From contig NZ_SEBR01000005.1 in NCBI RefSeq assembly GCF_004295795.1, forward strand, positions 124,001 through 188,000: DNA of 64,000 bases, given 5' to 3'. The stretch is from Flavobacterium sp. GTDB taxonomy: Bacteria > Bacteroidota > Bacteroidia > Flavobacteriales > Flavobacteriaceae. The first letter of the stretch is position 1, and each line of letters opens with the position of its first letter. A model generated the notes under the pieces. It was not told where the DNA came from, did no database searches, and saw only the letters and a list, made by a program, of their open reading frames with translations. Shown piece by piece: positions 1 to 7,470 of the stretch. A program made the translations under genes and the position numbers.

Positions 1-67
1 CGCGCAAAAGATTGTCGCATCCGGCGCAGACCGACGGAAAAATCAGGTTGAGTAAGGCTTGTAACAT
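1..67 (-). CDS. ComF family protein, N-terminal 22 codons (cut by window edge)
   Basis: Reading the minus strand from the ATG at 67 gives MLQALLNLIFPSVCAGCDNL, the usual start of flavobacterial ComF-family proteins. It has a hydrophobic lead followed by C-A-G-C, the first half of the N-terminal zinc ribbon. Full-length members carry a phosphoribosyltransferase-like domain and are linked to DNA uptake in some bacteria. Only 22 codons are inside the window, so nothing can be said about the catalytic part. The gene is divergent from glyS, with about 120 bases between the two starts. Confidence 0.7.
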   Translation of the reverse strand, partial: MLQALLNLIFPSVCAGCDNLLR

Positions 68-190
68 AATTGAATGGCGTTTAGATGCTGAAAGTTAGGA
101 AATTCGGCTGAAACAACGGTTTTTATTTCGACGCTCGGCCAAGAATATTTATTTTCGCGTCTTAATTCTCAAAAATCAAGCAAACGCATC

Positions 191-1735
191 ATGTCAAAGC
201 AGGAAGATATTTTCAAGAATGTGATTTCCCACGCCAAAGAGTATGGTTTCATTTTCCCGTCGAGCGAAGTCTATGACGGACTTAGCGCGGTTTACGACTA
301 CGGTCAGAACGGCGCTGAACTCAAGAAAAACATACGCGAATATTGGTGGAAAGCCATGGTTCAGATGCACGAAAATATCGTTGGGATCGATGCTGCGATC
401 TTGATGCATCCGACGACTTGGAAAGCTTCCGGTCACGTGGACGCTTTCAATGATCCGCTTATCGACAACAAAGACTCGAAAAAGCGTTACAGAGCTGATG
501 TTTTGGTAGAAGATTTTGCTGAAAAACTCAACCAAAAAGCGCAAAAAGAAATAGAAAAAGCCAAGACTCGATTTGGTGAAGCGTTCAATGAACAGGAATT
601 TGTGACCACGAATGCTCGTGTGAAAGAATATTTGTCGCGCGAGACCGAAATTCGGGAAAGACTCGGGCGTTCTTTGGGCAATGGCGATCTGGAAGACGTG
701 AAAGCGTTGATCGAAGAGCTGGAGATTGCCGATCCCGATACTGGCTCGAGAAATTGGACCGAAGTGCGTCAATTCAATTTGATGTTCGGAACCAAACTTG
801 GAGCGTCGGCCGATACCGCGATGGATTTGTACCTGCGTCCGGAAACGGCTCAGGGAATTTTTGTGAACTTCTTGAACGTGCAGAAATCAGGTCGCATGAA
901 AGTCCCTTTCGGAATCGCCCAAACCGGAAAAGCTTTTAGGAATGAGATTGTTGCGAGACAGTTTATCTTCCGCATGCGCGAATTCGAACAGATGGAAATG
1001 CAGTTCTTCGTTCGTCCGGGTGAGGAAATGAAATATTACGATTATTGGAAAGACACGCGTTTGAAATGGCATTTGTCGCTTGGTCTCGGACGTGAAAATT
1101 ATCGGTTCCACGATCACGAGAAATTGGCGCATTATGCGAACGCTGCCGCCGATATCGAGTTCAATTTCCCATTCGGTTTCAAGGAATTGGAAGGAATTCA
1201 CTCGAGAACGGATTTCGATTTGAAGGCGCACGAGCAATTTTCAGGACGCAAGTTGCAATATTTCGATCCGGAATTGAATGAGAATTACGTGCCTTATGTC
1301 GTGGAAACTTCGGTTGGTCTTGACAGAATGTTCCTTGCGATTTTCTCGAAATCGTTGAAAGAGGAAACGCTCGAGGACGGATCTGTTCGCACGGTTTTGG
1401 CCTTGCCGTCTGTTTTGGCGCCTACGAAAGCTGCGGTTCTTCCACTTGTCAAAAAAGACGGATTGCCTGATATCGCGCATAAGATCATCGACGATCTCAA
1501 ATGGGATTTCAATGTGACTTATGACGAAAAAGACGCAGTCGGACGCCGTTATCGCAGACAAGACGCGCTAGGAACGCCTTTTTGTATCACGGTCGATCAC
1601 CAAACTCTGGAAGACAACACCGTTACGATTCGCCACCGCGATTCGATGCAACAGGACAGGGTCGCGATCACCGAACTTCGCTCGATCATAGAAAATGAAG
1701 TTTCGATGCGAAATTGGTTGTTGAAAACCAAGTAA
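191..1735 (+). CDS. glyS: Glycine-tRNA ligase, single-chain class II type
   Basis: This enzyme charges tRNA-Gly with glycine in the cytoplasm. The 514-residue length fits the alpha2 (eukaryote-like) GlyRS rather than the bacterial alpha2beta2 form. Class II signatures are visible: R-P-E-T-A-Q-G-I-F near residue 216, G-K-A-F-R-N-E-I near 246, and the motif 3 region E-T-S-V-G-L-D-R near 374. An anticodon-binding domain fills roughly the last 100 residues. The ATG at 191 is the first in frame and gives the standard MSKQEDIFKNVISHAKEYGF start. A hairpin with a T-run lies directly downstream. The neighbour comF is divergent. Nothing unusual is seen. Confidence 0.97.
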   Translation: MSKQEDIFKNVISHAKEYGFIFPSSEVYDGLSAVYDYGQNGAELKKNIREYWWKAMVQMHENIVGIDAAILMHPTTWKASGHVDAFNDPLIDNKDSKKRYRADVLVEDFAEKLNQKAQKEIEKAKTRFGEAFNEQEFVTTNARVKEYLSRETEIRERLGRSLGNGDLEDVKALIEELEIADPDTGSRNWTEVRQFNLMFGTKLGASADTAMDLYLRPETAQGIFVNFLNVQKSGRMKVPFGIAQTGKAFRNEIVARQFIFRMREFEQMEMQFFVRPGEEMKYYDYWKDTRLKWHLSLGLGRENYRFHDHEKLAHYANAAADIEFNFPFGFKELEGIHSRTDFDLKAHEQFSGRKLQYFDPELNENYVPYVVETSVGLDRMFLAIFSKSLKEETLEDGSVRTVLALPSVLAPTKAAVLPLVKKDGLPDIAHKIIDDLKWDFNVTYDEKDAVGRRYRRQDALGTPFCITVDHQTLEDNTVTIRHRDSMQQDRVAITELRSIIENEVSMRNWLLKTK

Positions 1736-1754
1736 CATCAGAATTAGAAATACA

Positions 1755-1788
1755 AAAGCCTCTCGATTCGGGAGGCTTTATTTTTTTA
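1755..1788 (+). terminator. Rho-independent terminator after glyS
   Basis: The stem AAAGCCTC..GAGGCTTT has a short loop and is followed by a run of seven T on the plus strand. It starts 20 bases past the glyS stop and overlaps the last codons of the convergent P63C gene. Confidence 0.85.
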
Positions 1789-2698
1789 CGACAACCGCTT
1801 CGTGTAGTTGTTTCGCAAATGCTGGAAGTGTCGGTTTTTGTGGTTCTGACGGAAAATTCGCCGATCGTTTCTTTGGATGCGTCCGAGAAATCAATTGCTC
1901 CAGGATTTGCAGATTTTTGTCGGAAACGCCATACAATCCCAAAAGTATATGCTGATAGAAGGAAAGACCATCGTTGCCGATTACTTGCGGGCCTTTTTTG
2001 GTGCGATACGACCGCTTTGGCTTGGCGTTGCGCATTTCTTCCATCGTCGTTTCATCGATTCTGCTGAAAATCCATTCGTGGATGAATTTCGCTGCCGGAA
2101 CTGGATTTTTGATGATTTGCTTCCAGTCCGTTTGTAGTTGTTCCGATAGCAGATTCCAGAATTCATCGGTTAATCCGTGTACCCAATTATGTGCATTCTC
2201 TTTCTGCTTTTCGGACAAGATTTCCAAAACTCTTTGCGCGCTTTTCCATTTGATGAGATTGAGTCCCGTAAGTTCAGCAACTTGGTGGGCGAGCGGGCTC
2301 GATTTGTGGGACGAAATAATACTTTCGGCAATGGACGCGAACTTGAGCTCGATCACGTTGAGAAAACCTTCTTTTTTGGCAAAAATCAAGAAGTCGCAAG
2401 CCTCGAGAATAGTCTGCAATGTGTAACCTTCTTCAATAATCGGGAAACCGTCTTTTTTATTGGATGCGAATAGAACAGGATTCGACAGTTTCTCTAATAA
2501 TCCGGTCGCTCCGATCCCGTAGCGCGTGAACCCACTCATGAACTCGTTCAGCCAATCTGACTTTGCCGAATGTCCGAAGTGGCGATTTACACTTTTCTTG
2601 GTCACTACCATAGACATATCCGACAAAACAAAAGGCTGAAGTCCTAAAGTTTTGCCAGATAGTTTTTTGTCATACGATCCTGAAAATACCGTCTGCAT
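1778..2698 (-). CDS. P63C domain protein
   Basis: A 306-residue protein of unknown biochemical function. The C-terminal part (about residues 225-275; K-R-S-Y-R-T-K-K-G-P-Q, then H-I-L-L-G-L-Y-G-V-S) matches the P63C domain, known from phage and bacterial proteins. The N-terminal half (G-K-T-L-G-L-Q-P-F-V-L, V-N-R-H-F-G-H) resembles the front of other P63C proteins. An upstream in-frame ATG exists at 2719, but I chose 2698 because that ATG shares one base with the TAA of the preceding gene (TAATG). That arrangement implies translational coupling. No signal peptide or membrane segment is seen. It probably works with the DNA-binding-domain protein encoded before it; that is inference from gene order only. 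Confidence 0.75.
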   Translation of the reverse strand: MQTVFSGSYDKKLSGKTLGLQPFVLSDMSMVVTKKSVNRHFGHSAKSDWLNEFMSGFTRYGIGATGLLEKLSNPVLFASNKKDGFPIIEEGYTLQTILEACDFLIFAKKEGFLNVIELKFASIAESIISSHKSSPLAHQVAELTGLNLIKWKSAQRVLEILSEKQKENAHNWVHGLTDEFWNLLSEQLQTDWKQIIKNPVPAAKFIHEWIFSRIDETTMEEMRNAKPKRSYRTKKGPQVIGNDGLSFYQHILLGLYGVSDKNLQILEQLISRTHPKKRSANFPSEPQKPTLPAFAKQLHEAVVVKK

Positions 2699-3135
2699 TA
2701 TTTCAATTGATTGAGCCAATCTGTCAACACAAGTTCATTCGGTTTTGCAATGACCGTTTGCGTTTTGATGTATTTGGAAATACGCTTTTGCATAAGCCAG
2801 GCCGTTTTGTGAGTGATTTCCAAGTCTTCGGATAATTTCCGGGGCGTAACATCTTCCGAATTCTTAACGAGCCAAATTGCTTGGAACCATTTCTGCAATG
2901 GCAATTTTGAATTGTGGAAAATCGTATATGTTTTCACATTGAAATACTTTCCGGAATTGCGGCAACGATAGCGTCCGTCTTTGCACCTATAAATTTTGGA
3001 AGTTTCGTCAAACGGACTAACAACATCGCCTTCCCAACGAATTTGCTCGAGCTGCATAATACAAGCGTTTTCATCCTGAAATTTCGAAGCGATGTCCTCA
3101 AAAGACTCCAACTGTTCTAGATTGCTGACTATCAT
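2698..3135 (-). CDS. IS1595-type transposase N-terminal domain protein, degenerate zinc ribbon (stand-alone)
   Basis: The 145-residue protein matches the N-terminal zinc-ribbon / helix-turn-helix region of IS1595-family transposases: Y-R-C-R-N-S-G-K-Y-F-N-V, T-I-F-H-N-S-K-L-P-L-Q-K-W-F near residues 71-84, and L-E-I-T-H-K-T-A-W-L-M-Q-K-R-I near 105-119. It has no catalytic domain. The zinc ligands are mostly gone: the usual CPxC is S-P-F-D (40-43), and the second pair keeps only Cys58, with Ser at 61. No terminal inverted repeats were found nearby. The start at 3135 is preferred over 3177 because a good -7 promoter box overlaps the longer N-terminus. The reading frame is intact and ends in a one-base overlap with the P63C gene, so this looks domesticated rather than decaying. 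Confidence 0.65.
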   Translation of the reverse strand: MIVSNLEQLESFEDIASKFQDENACIMQLEQIRWEGDVVSPFDETSKIYRCKDGRYRCRNSGKYFNVKTYTIFHNSKLPLQKWFQAIWLVKNSEDVTPRKLSEDLEITHKTAWLMQKRISKYIKTQTVIAKPNELVLTDWLNQLK

Positions 3136-3165
3136 TGGTTCTAAATGTGTTTTTATAATTTTACA

Positions 3166-3173
3166 CAAAAATA
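3166..3173 (-). promoter_or_regulatory. Bacteroidota -7 box (TATTTTTG) for the transposase-like / P63C pair
   Basis: Exact match to TAnnTTTG on the minus strand, about 30 bases before the chosen start at 3135. No clear -33 element was seen. Confidence 0.45.
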
Positions 3174-3240
3174 ACAAAATTTATGTAAAAATGTAAAATT
3201 AGTGGTAATAAATCTATATTGGCATGTAGTTCACCGTCTA

Positions 3241-3306
3241 TTTTATGCACTTCATATAGTAATTGCATAAAAACAGTTTCGAGATTTGCCCAAAGGAAAA
3301 TTGGGC
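3241..3306. repeat. Two inverted repeats upstream of the LytTR gene
   Basis: TTTTATGC (3241-3248) pairs with GCATAAAA (3265-3272), and GCCCAA (3288-3293) pairs with TTGGGC (3301-3306). They lie in the 243-base gap between the P63C operon and the LytTR regulator. Neither has a T-run, so operator or leader structure is more likely than termination. No gene is seen in the gap. Confidence 0.35.
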
Positions 3307-3378
3307 TCTTATATAAAATAAATTAGCTTCCGATAAGACCCCAAATTATCAAACCTACTTGCGTGGCTTCCAAACCAA

Positions 3379-4290
3379 ATGAAGCACGATTACATTATTA
3401 TTAGCGACAATCGCCATGATATCGCGGAGACAAAGGCTGTGGCCGCTGTTTTCCCGCAACTGTCGTTTGTTGGAAGTGCTTCGAACTTTGATGAAGGCTT
3501 GGATTTGGTGCTGGAAAAGAATCCGAAAATCGTTTTCCTGGAGATTCAGCCAGAAGATGTTTCGTCTAAGTTGGGACTTTCCTTCATAAGTGAACTTTTT
3601 CGTTTTCTAAACGACGTTCCGAAAGTTATTGTCACAGCCAAAAATGCCGATCTGGCTTATGAAGCGCTTCGGTATGATGTACTTGACTACTTCGTAACGC
3701 CATTTCGTTCTCTTGAACTACGGAAGTGTCTTATGAGATTGGAGAAGTCTTCGGCTATGCAGCCGGTTATTGCATTCCAGACGACTATCGAAGCTCCGGC
3801 GACCGAGACTGATTTGCCGACTTCCGAAAAAGTTATCGAACAGATAGAAAGTGATTCGACTAAGCAAGCGGAGGTCGAGCTCATAACTTTAGATCCTGTT
3901 CAAATTGTTCCTGAGATCCATGCGACTCCCGTCGAGAAACCTTTGGTGATTTGCGTGAAGTCTTACGGCGACTACCGTTTTATAGAAGCTCGTGATATTT
4001 GTTATATCCAGGCAGATAACAACTCAGCTGACATCCACTTAAATAACGGTGAGATGATTACAGCTTTCAAAACCTTAAAGCAATTTGAGAATGCGCTTCC
4101 GGCGCCGTTCGTCAGAATCCATAATAGCCATATCGTGAATATGGACTATGTATCCAGAATTCACACGGGAAATTCAGTTTGCTACTTAAAAAATACCGCT
4201 GCGACTAAACTTCCTTTCTCGAAATCTTACAAGGAAAATGTCGATTTGATCATAAACAGTATCTCAAACGGCAATTATTTGGAGTTTTAA
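3379..4290 (+). CDS. LytTR-family regulator with atypical receiver domain
   Basis: A 303-residue protein with a receiver-like domain (about 1-125), a low-complexity linker (about 130-190) and a C-terminal LytTR DNA-binding domain (about 192-300; D-I-C-Y-I-Q-A-D-N-N, F-V-R-I-H-N-S-H-I-V-N, then L-P-F-S-K-S-Y). In canonical receivers the phosphorylated residue is Asp in a V-F-L-D motif; here it is Glu55 (V-F-L-E-I-Q). The conserved Lys before P-F is Thr (Y-F-V-T-P-F). The acidic pocket keeps only Asp10. Phosphorylation control is therefore doubtful and the Glu might mimic the active state; that is inference. No kinase gene is directly adjacent. LytTR proteins usually bind pairs of direct repeats upstream of target genes. 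Confidence 0.85.
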   Translation: MKHDYIIISDNRHDIAETKAVAAVFPQLSFVGSASNFDEGLDLVLEKNPKIVFLEIQPEDVSSKLGLSFISELFRFLNDVPKVIVTAKNADLAYEALRYDVLDYFVTPFRSLELRKCLMRLEKSSAMQPVIAFQTTIEAPATETDLPTSEKVIEQIESDSTKQAEVELITLDPVQIVPEIHATPVEKPLVICVKSYGDYRFIEARDICYIQADNNSADIHLNNGEMITAFKTLKQFENALPAPFVRIHNSHIVNMDYVSRIHTGNSVCYLKNTAATKLPFSKSYKENVDLIINSISNGNYLEF

Positions 4291-4390
4291 AAGCTGACGG
4301 CTACACTTCATACTCATATCATCCACTCATAGAATAGCTACATCTACCAAACGAGCCAGTAAACATAGGACTCGACAGAGACATCGTACC

Positions 4391-4398
4391 TAAGTTTG
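4391..4398 (+). promoter_or_regulatory. Bacteroidota -7 box (TAAGTTTG) before the secreted peptide gene
   Basis: Exact TAnnTTTG match about 83 bases before the ATG at 4481, leaving a leader of about 75 bases. The rest of the 190-base gap 4291-4480 shows no gene. Confidence 0.4.
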
Positions 4399-4480
4399 CC
4401 TCGTGGATTCGTGTGCACAAACACACATCTACAATGAGGAACAAAAACAAAAGATACCACAAACATAAATGTCTCAAATT

Positions 4481-4750
4481 ATGAAAAAAGCTATTTTTAC
4501 TTTCGGATTGTTTTCACTAGTAATGGTTTTGACTTCTTTTACTACGCCTGATCTTAATTATTCTGGTGAACCCGATGGCAGCACAACCTCTAAAGGTAAT
4601 ACCGGTGGCCAAGGAACATTGCCCGGAGATGGAGGAAAAAAATTAGATTTCGAAACGGGTGGTGTTGCAACTGGTGACAAAGGAAAAAAAGTAGATTTTG
4701 AGACTGGCGGGGTTCAGACTGGTGATAAAGGAGTCAAAAAACTTGATTGA
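4481..4750 (+). CDS. Small secreted protein with 16-residue tandem repeats
   Basis: An 89-residue protein that I do not recognise. A signal peptide (MKKAIFTFGLFSLVMVLTSF, cleaved around residues 18-22) is followed by a Gly/Thr/Lys/Asp-rich tail. The tail holds two consecutive 16-residue units, GKKLDFETGGVATGDK (4634-4681) and GKKVDFETGGVQTGDK (4682-4729), then a partial third (G-V-K-K-L-D). At DNA level the units differ at six synonymous codons and only two replacement codons, so the peptide sequence seems conserved by selection. I start at 4481 because MKK begins the signal peptide; an ATG four codons earlier (4469) is possible. It sits just before two TPR-lipoprotein sensor kinases. A structural or signalling role is guesswork. 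Confidence 0.65.
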   Translation: MKKAIFTFGLFSLVMVLTSFTTPDLNYSGEPDGSTTSKGNTGGQGTLPGDGGKKLDFETGGVATGDKGKKVDFETGGVQTGDKGVKKLD

Positions 4751-4776
4751 CTTTAATACGTTAATAATATATCAGT

Positions 4777-4810
4777 GGGCTATTCTTTGTAAAGAGTAGC
4801 CCTTTTTGTT
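4777..4810 (+). terminator. Terminator between the secreted peptide and kinase genes
   Basis: GGGCTATTCTTT and AAAGAGTAGCCC form a 12-pair stem with one G-T pair, followed by TTTTTG. It separates the peptide gene from the kinase that begins at 4815, although read-through is possible. Confidence 0.85.
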
Positions 4811-4814
4811 TTTT

Positions 4815-6779
4815 ATGAATTATTGGAAAATAGCACTAATTTCTTTGGTTCTTTATTCTTGTTCAAATAAAGAACCACAACTAAAGGTTGAGCAACTTTT
4901 TGACGTCGCTAATAATAGCGGTATTTCTATAAGTTCGAGATTGCATGCAATTTCTGAAATCGAGGAAATAAACTCTTGGGAGCGAAACGATTCAATTAAG
5001 ACTTCGAACTCCTTGAGAATTGGGAATAGATACTGGAACGTCGGAAAAAAAGAAAAGTTTAAAGAGATTAGTCTGAAAATAGTAACAAGTGAATCAGATG
5101 CTAATTTCATTGGAAAGGCAAATCTCAATTTGTCCGAGTATTATTTCGATAAAAAAAAATGGGATTCTGCGTATTATTTTAGTAAAAACGCAGAACGAAA
5201 TTTTAAAAAAGAAAAGAGATATCTAGAACTTGCACAGTCAATCATTGTATGCGGCCAAAGCCAATATAATATGGGCCAACTTTTTTTGGCCGAAAAGTCT
5301 GGTGTAAAATGTCTTAAACTGGTTGATCAAACGGAAAATTCCGACGACGAGAGATATAAAGCATACAATCTTCTGGGCAATGTATATATGGACTATGGTA
5401 ATTATGACACAGCATTAGAATATCATTACAAAGCATTGAATTTAAATAACTTCGGCAAGTTTAAAAGTCCGTTTTTTCTGAAAGAATCGACAATTTTCAA
5501 TTTGGGCCTTGTATTTCAATTGCAGCAAAAATATAAAGTATCGAGTACATATCTCAATATTATCATTGATGATCAGAATGTCAGAAAAAATAATCCGGGA
5601 CTTTTTGCGGCTGCTGTAAACTCTGTTGAATATAACAAAATTGTAACTGGTGTAATAAAGTCTCCTGAAAGTCTAATGTTAGCACTTTCAATAAATGATA
5701 GTTTGAAAATAGCGTACAGGGCGGCAGCTAATTGCCATAATATAGCGAGATTTCATCTTACTCGAAAAGATACTATTAATGCTGATTTCTACTTTCAAGA
5801 GGCACTATCAAGATGTGAGAAAGATAATTACTCACCACAGACCCACGATATTTTGAGAGATTACTTAAATATAGTTCCTAATAGAAATAGAATTGATGTG
5901 CTGTATAGTTCACTTTTGAGTTCTGCAGTAAAGAAAGAAGTTTTGGTTCGAGACAGATTTGCAAAAATTGAATATGAAACACAACTGGTAATAAGTGAAA
6001 AAGATGATGCTTTAAAAGCACAGAAGAAAATTACTTACGTCGCAATTTTTATTTTTATTACTCTTTTGTTACTAGTTAAAATAATTGATCAACAAAGGAA
6101 AAATAATAAAATGCAATTGTCTAATCAGACGAGTATTGCAAATGCTAAGATGTTTCAATTGATAATAAGTCAAGAACAAGAGATTTCGGAAGTGAAAAAG
6201 CTAGAACGTAAATGGATTGGTAGGGAGTTGCATGATAATATCATGAATAGACTTTCTGCGATAAGACTCAATTTATTCTTTTTATTGAGAGACGGGATGG
6301 ACGAAGAGGATTCAAGGTATTATATAGGTGAAATTCAAGAAGTTGAAAAAGATATAAGGAAACTCGCCCATCAACTCGCGAAAAACGATTCGACAAAGTT
6401 TGAGAATTTTAAACAGAATCTTGTCGAACTGTTCGAAGAAAAGAAACGGATTTTTGGCGCAGATATATCCTTGAGTGCGGATATGATCAATTGGGAGTTT
6501 GTAGAAGATAAAGTCAAAGTTCATTTTTATAATATTCTCTTAGAAGTGCTCGAAAATTTTGGGAGGCACTCAAAAGGAACTGAATTGAGGTGCTCCATTT
6601 GTAAAACTGAAAAAGAAATTATCGTAGAGGTCAGAGACAACGGGATTGGATTCGATATAAAGCAACATTTTGACGGACTGGGAATTTACAATATAAAAGA
6701 TCGAGTAGAGGAGATGAATGGAACCATCAACTTTGAATCCTCAAAAGGTCACGGGTTATTTATTCAAATCATTGTCTAA
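4815..6779 (+). CDS. TPR-lipoprotein sensor histidine kinase (first copy)
   Basis: A 654-residue membrane sensor kinase. The N-terminus is a lipoprotein signal (MNYWKIALISLVLYSC, lipid-modified Cys16). A periplasmic TPR-type helical region fills about residues 40-390 (for example Y-K-A-Y-N-L-L-G-N-V-Y near 180). One transmembrane helix lies near 410-425, then a coiled coil, a HisKA_3-type phosphoacceptor (R-E-L-H-D-N; His473) and a HATPase domain ending with D-N-G-I-G-F-D and G-L-G-I-Y-N-I. The start is ATG 4815, because the longer frame from TTG 4806 runs into the terminator. The gene is markedly AT-rich. The response regulator follows after 13 bases. The ligand is unknown; in this fold the TPR half is the likely sensor. 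Confidence 0.88.
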   Translation: MNYWKIALISLVLYSCSNKEPQLKVEQLFDVANNSGISISSRLHAISEIEEINSWERNDSIKTSNSLRIGNRYWNVGKKEKFKEISLKIVTSESDANFIGKANLNLSEYYFDKKKWDSAYYFSKNAERNFKKEKRYLELAQSIIVCGQSQYNMGQLFLAEKSGVKCLKLVDQTENSDDERYKAYNLLGNVYMDYGNYDTALEYHYKALNLNNFGKFKSPFFLKESTIFNLGLVFQLQQKYKVSSTYLNIIIDDQNVRKNNPGLFAAAVNSVEYNKIVTGVIKSPESLMLALSINDSLKIAYRAAANCHNIARFHLTRKDTINADFYFQEALSRCEKDNYSPQTHDILRDYLNIVPNRNRIDVLYSSLLSSAVKKEVLVRDRFAKIEYETQLVISEKDDALKAQKKITYVAIFIFITLLLLVKIIDQQRKNNKMQLSNQTSIANAKMFQLIISQEQEISEVKKLERKWIGRELHDNIMNRLSAIRLNLFFLLRDGMDEEDSRYYIGEIQEVEKDIRKLAHQLAKNDSTKFENFKQNLVELFEEKKRIFGADISLSADMINWEFVEDKVKVHFYNILLEVLENFGRHSKGTELRCSICKTEKEIIVEVRDNGIGFDIKQHFDGLGIYNIKDRVEEMNGTINFESSKGHGLFIQIIV

Positions 6780-6792
6780 TCGATATATAATT

Positions 6793-7428
6793 ATGAAGAT
6801 ACTAATTGTTGAAGATCATTTTGCAATGATCGAGGGATACAGGAGGATACTGGAAGATACTCAGATAGGTTTCGAGTATTTCTTGGCACATAATTGCCAA
6901 CAAGCAATTGACGTATTGTCAAATGTGGAATTCAATCTAATTCTGTTAGACATAAATATACCGTCTTTTGGTAATTGCGAATCGGGCTACGATTTAGCCT
7001 TCATAATAAAAAATCATCAGCCATCTGCGAAGTTGTTAGTTTTGACAAGTTATATTGACAAGATTACTCTTTACTCAATTTACAAAGAGATCAATCCAAA
7101 CGGCATTTTGGTTAAAAGTGATTTTTCCCCGGAAGAACTTATTAGAAGTATTTACAAGATTGTCTTCGAAAATGGCCAAATATTTAGCGCAACAGTTTTA
7201 GAGAGTGTCGAAGAAATTAAAAAAGGAAATTACCTAATGGACGAAATCAACAGAAAATTATTAGCGCTAATGGGCAAAGGGTTTAAGACGAATACGTTAT
7301 CTGAAAAACTACGCTTGTCGATTAGTTCTGTTGATAAAAGAAAAGCTTTAATCAAAGAATTTATGGGTATAGAAAAAGGAAATGATGAAGATATTATAGT
7401 GGAAGCAAGAAGATTAGGGTTATTATAA
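6793..7428 (+). CDS. Response regulator, receiver plus LuxR/NarL-like HTH (first copy)
   Basis: A 211-residue partner of the preceding kinase. The receiver (residues 1-125) keeps the acidic pair E7-D8, phospho-acceptor Asp53 (L-L-L-D-I-N-I-P) and Lys near 108 (V-K-S-D). The C-terminal helix-turn-helix (about 150-205; L-S-I-S-S-V-D-K-R-K) is a divergent LuxR type. The ATG at 6793 begins the classic M-K-I-L-I-V-E-D-H; the frame stays open further upstream but there overlaps the kinase C-terminus. AT-rich like the kinase. It is paralogous to the regulator at 9549, sharing the C-terminal pattern E-A-(R/K)-x-x-G-L-L. Confidence 0.88.
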   Translation: MKILIVEDHFAMIEGYRRILEDTQIGFEYFLAHNCQQAIDVLSNVEFNLILLDINIPSFGNCESGYDLAFIIKNHQPSAKLLVLTSYIDKITLYSIYKEINPNGILVKSDFSPEELIRSIYKIVFENGQIFSATVLESVEEIKKGNYLMDEINRKLLALMGKGFKTNTLSEKLRLSISSVDKRKALIKEFMGIEKGNDEDIIVEARRLGLL

Positions 7429-7470
7429 TTTTAAAAATTATAGTTTTGCTGAAAATAAAATGCATTTCCA

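Noticed and set aside
2698..3135. Active insertion sequence
   Set aside because: No catalytic transposase domain, no terminal inverted repeats or target duplication seen, and the frame is coupled to a P63C gene.
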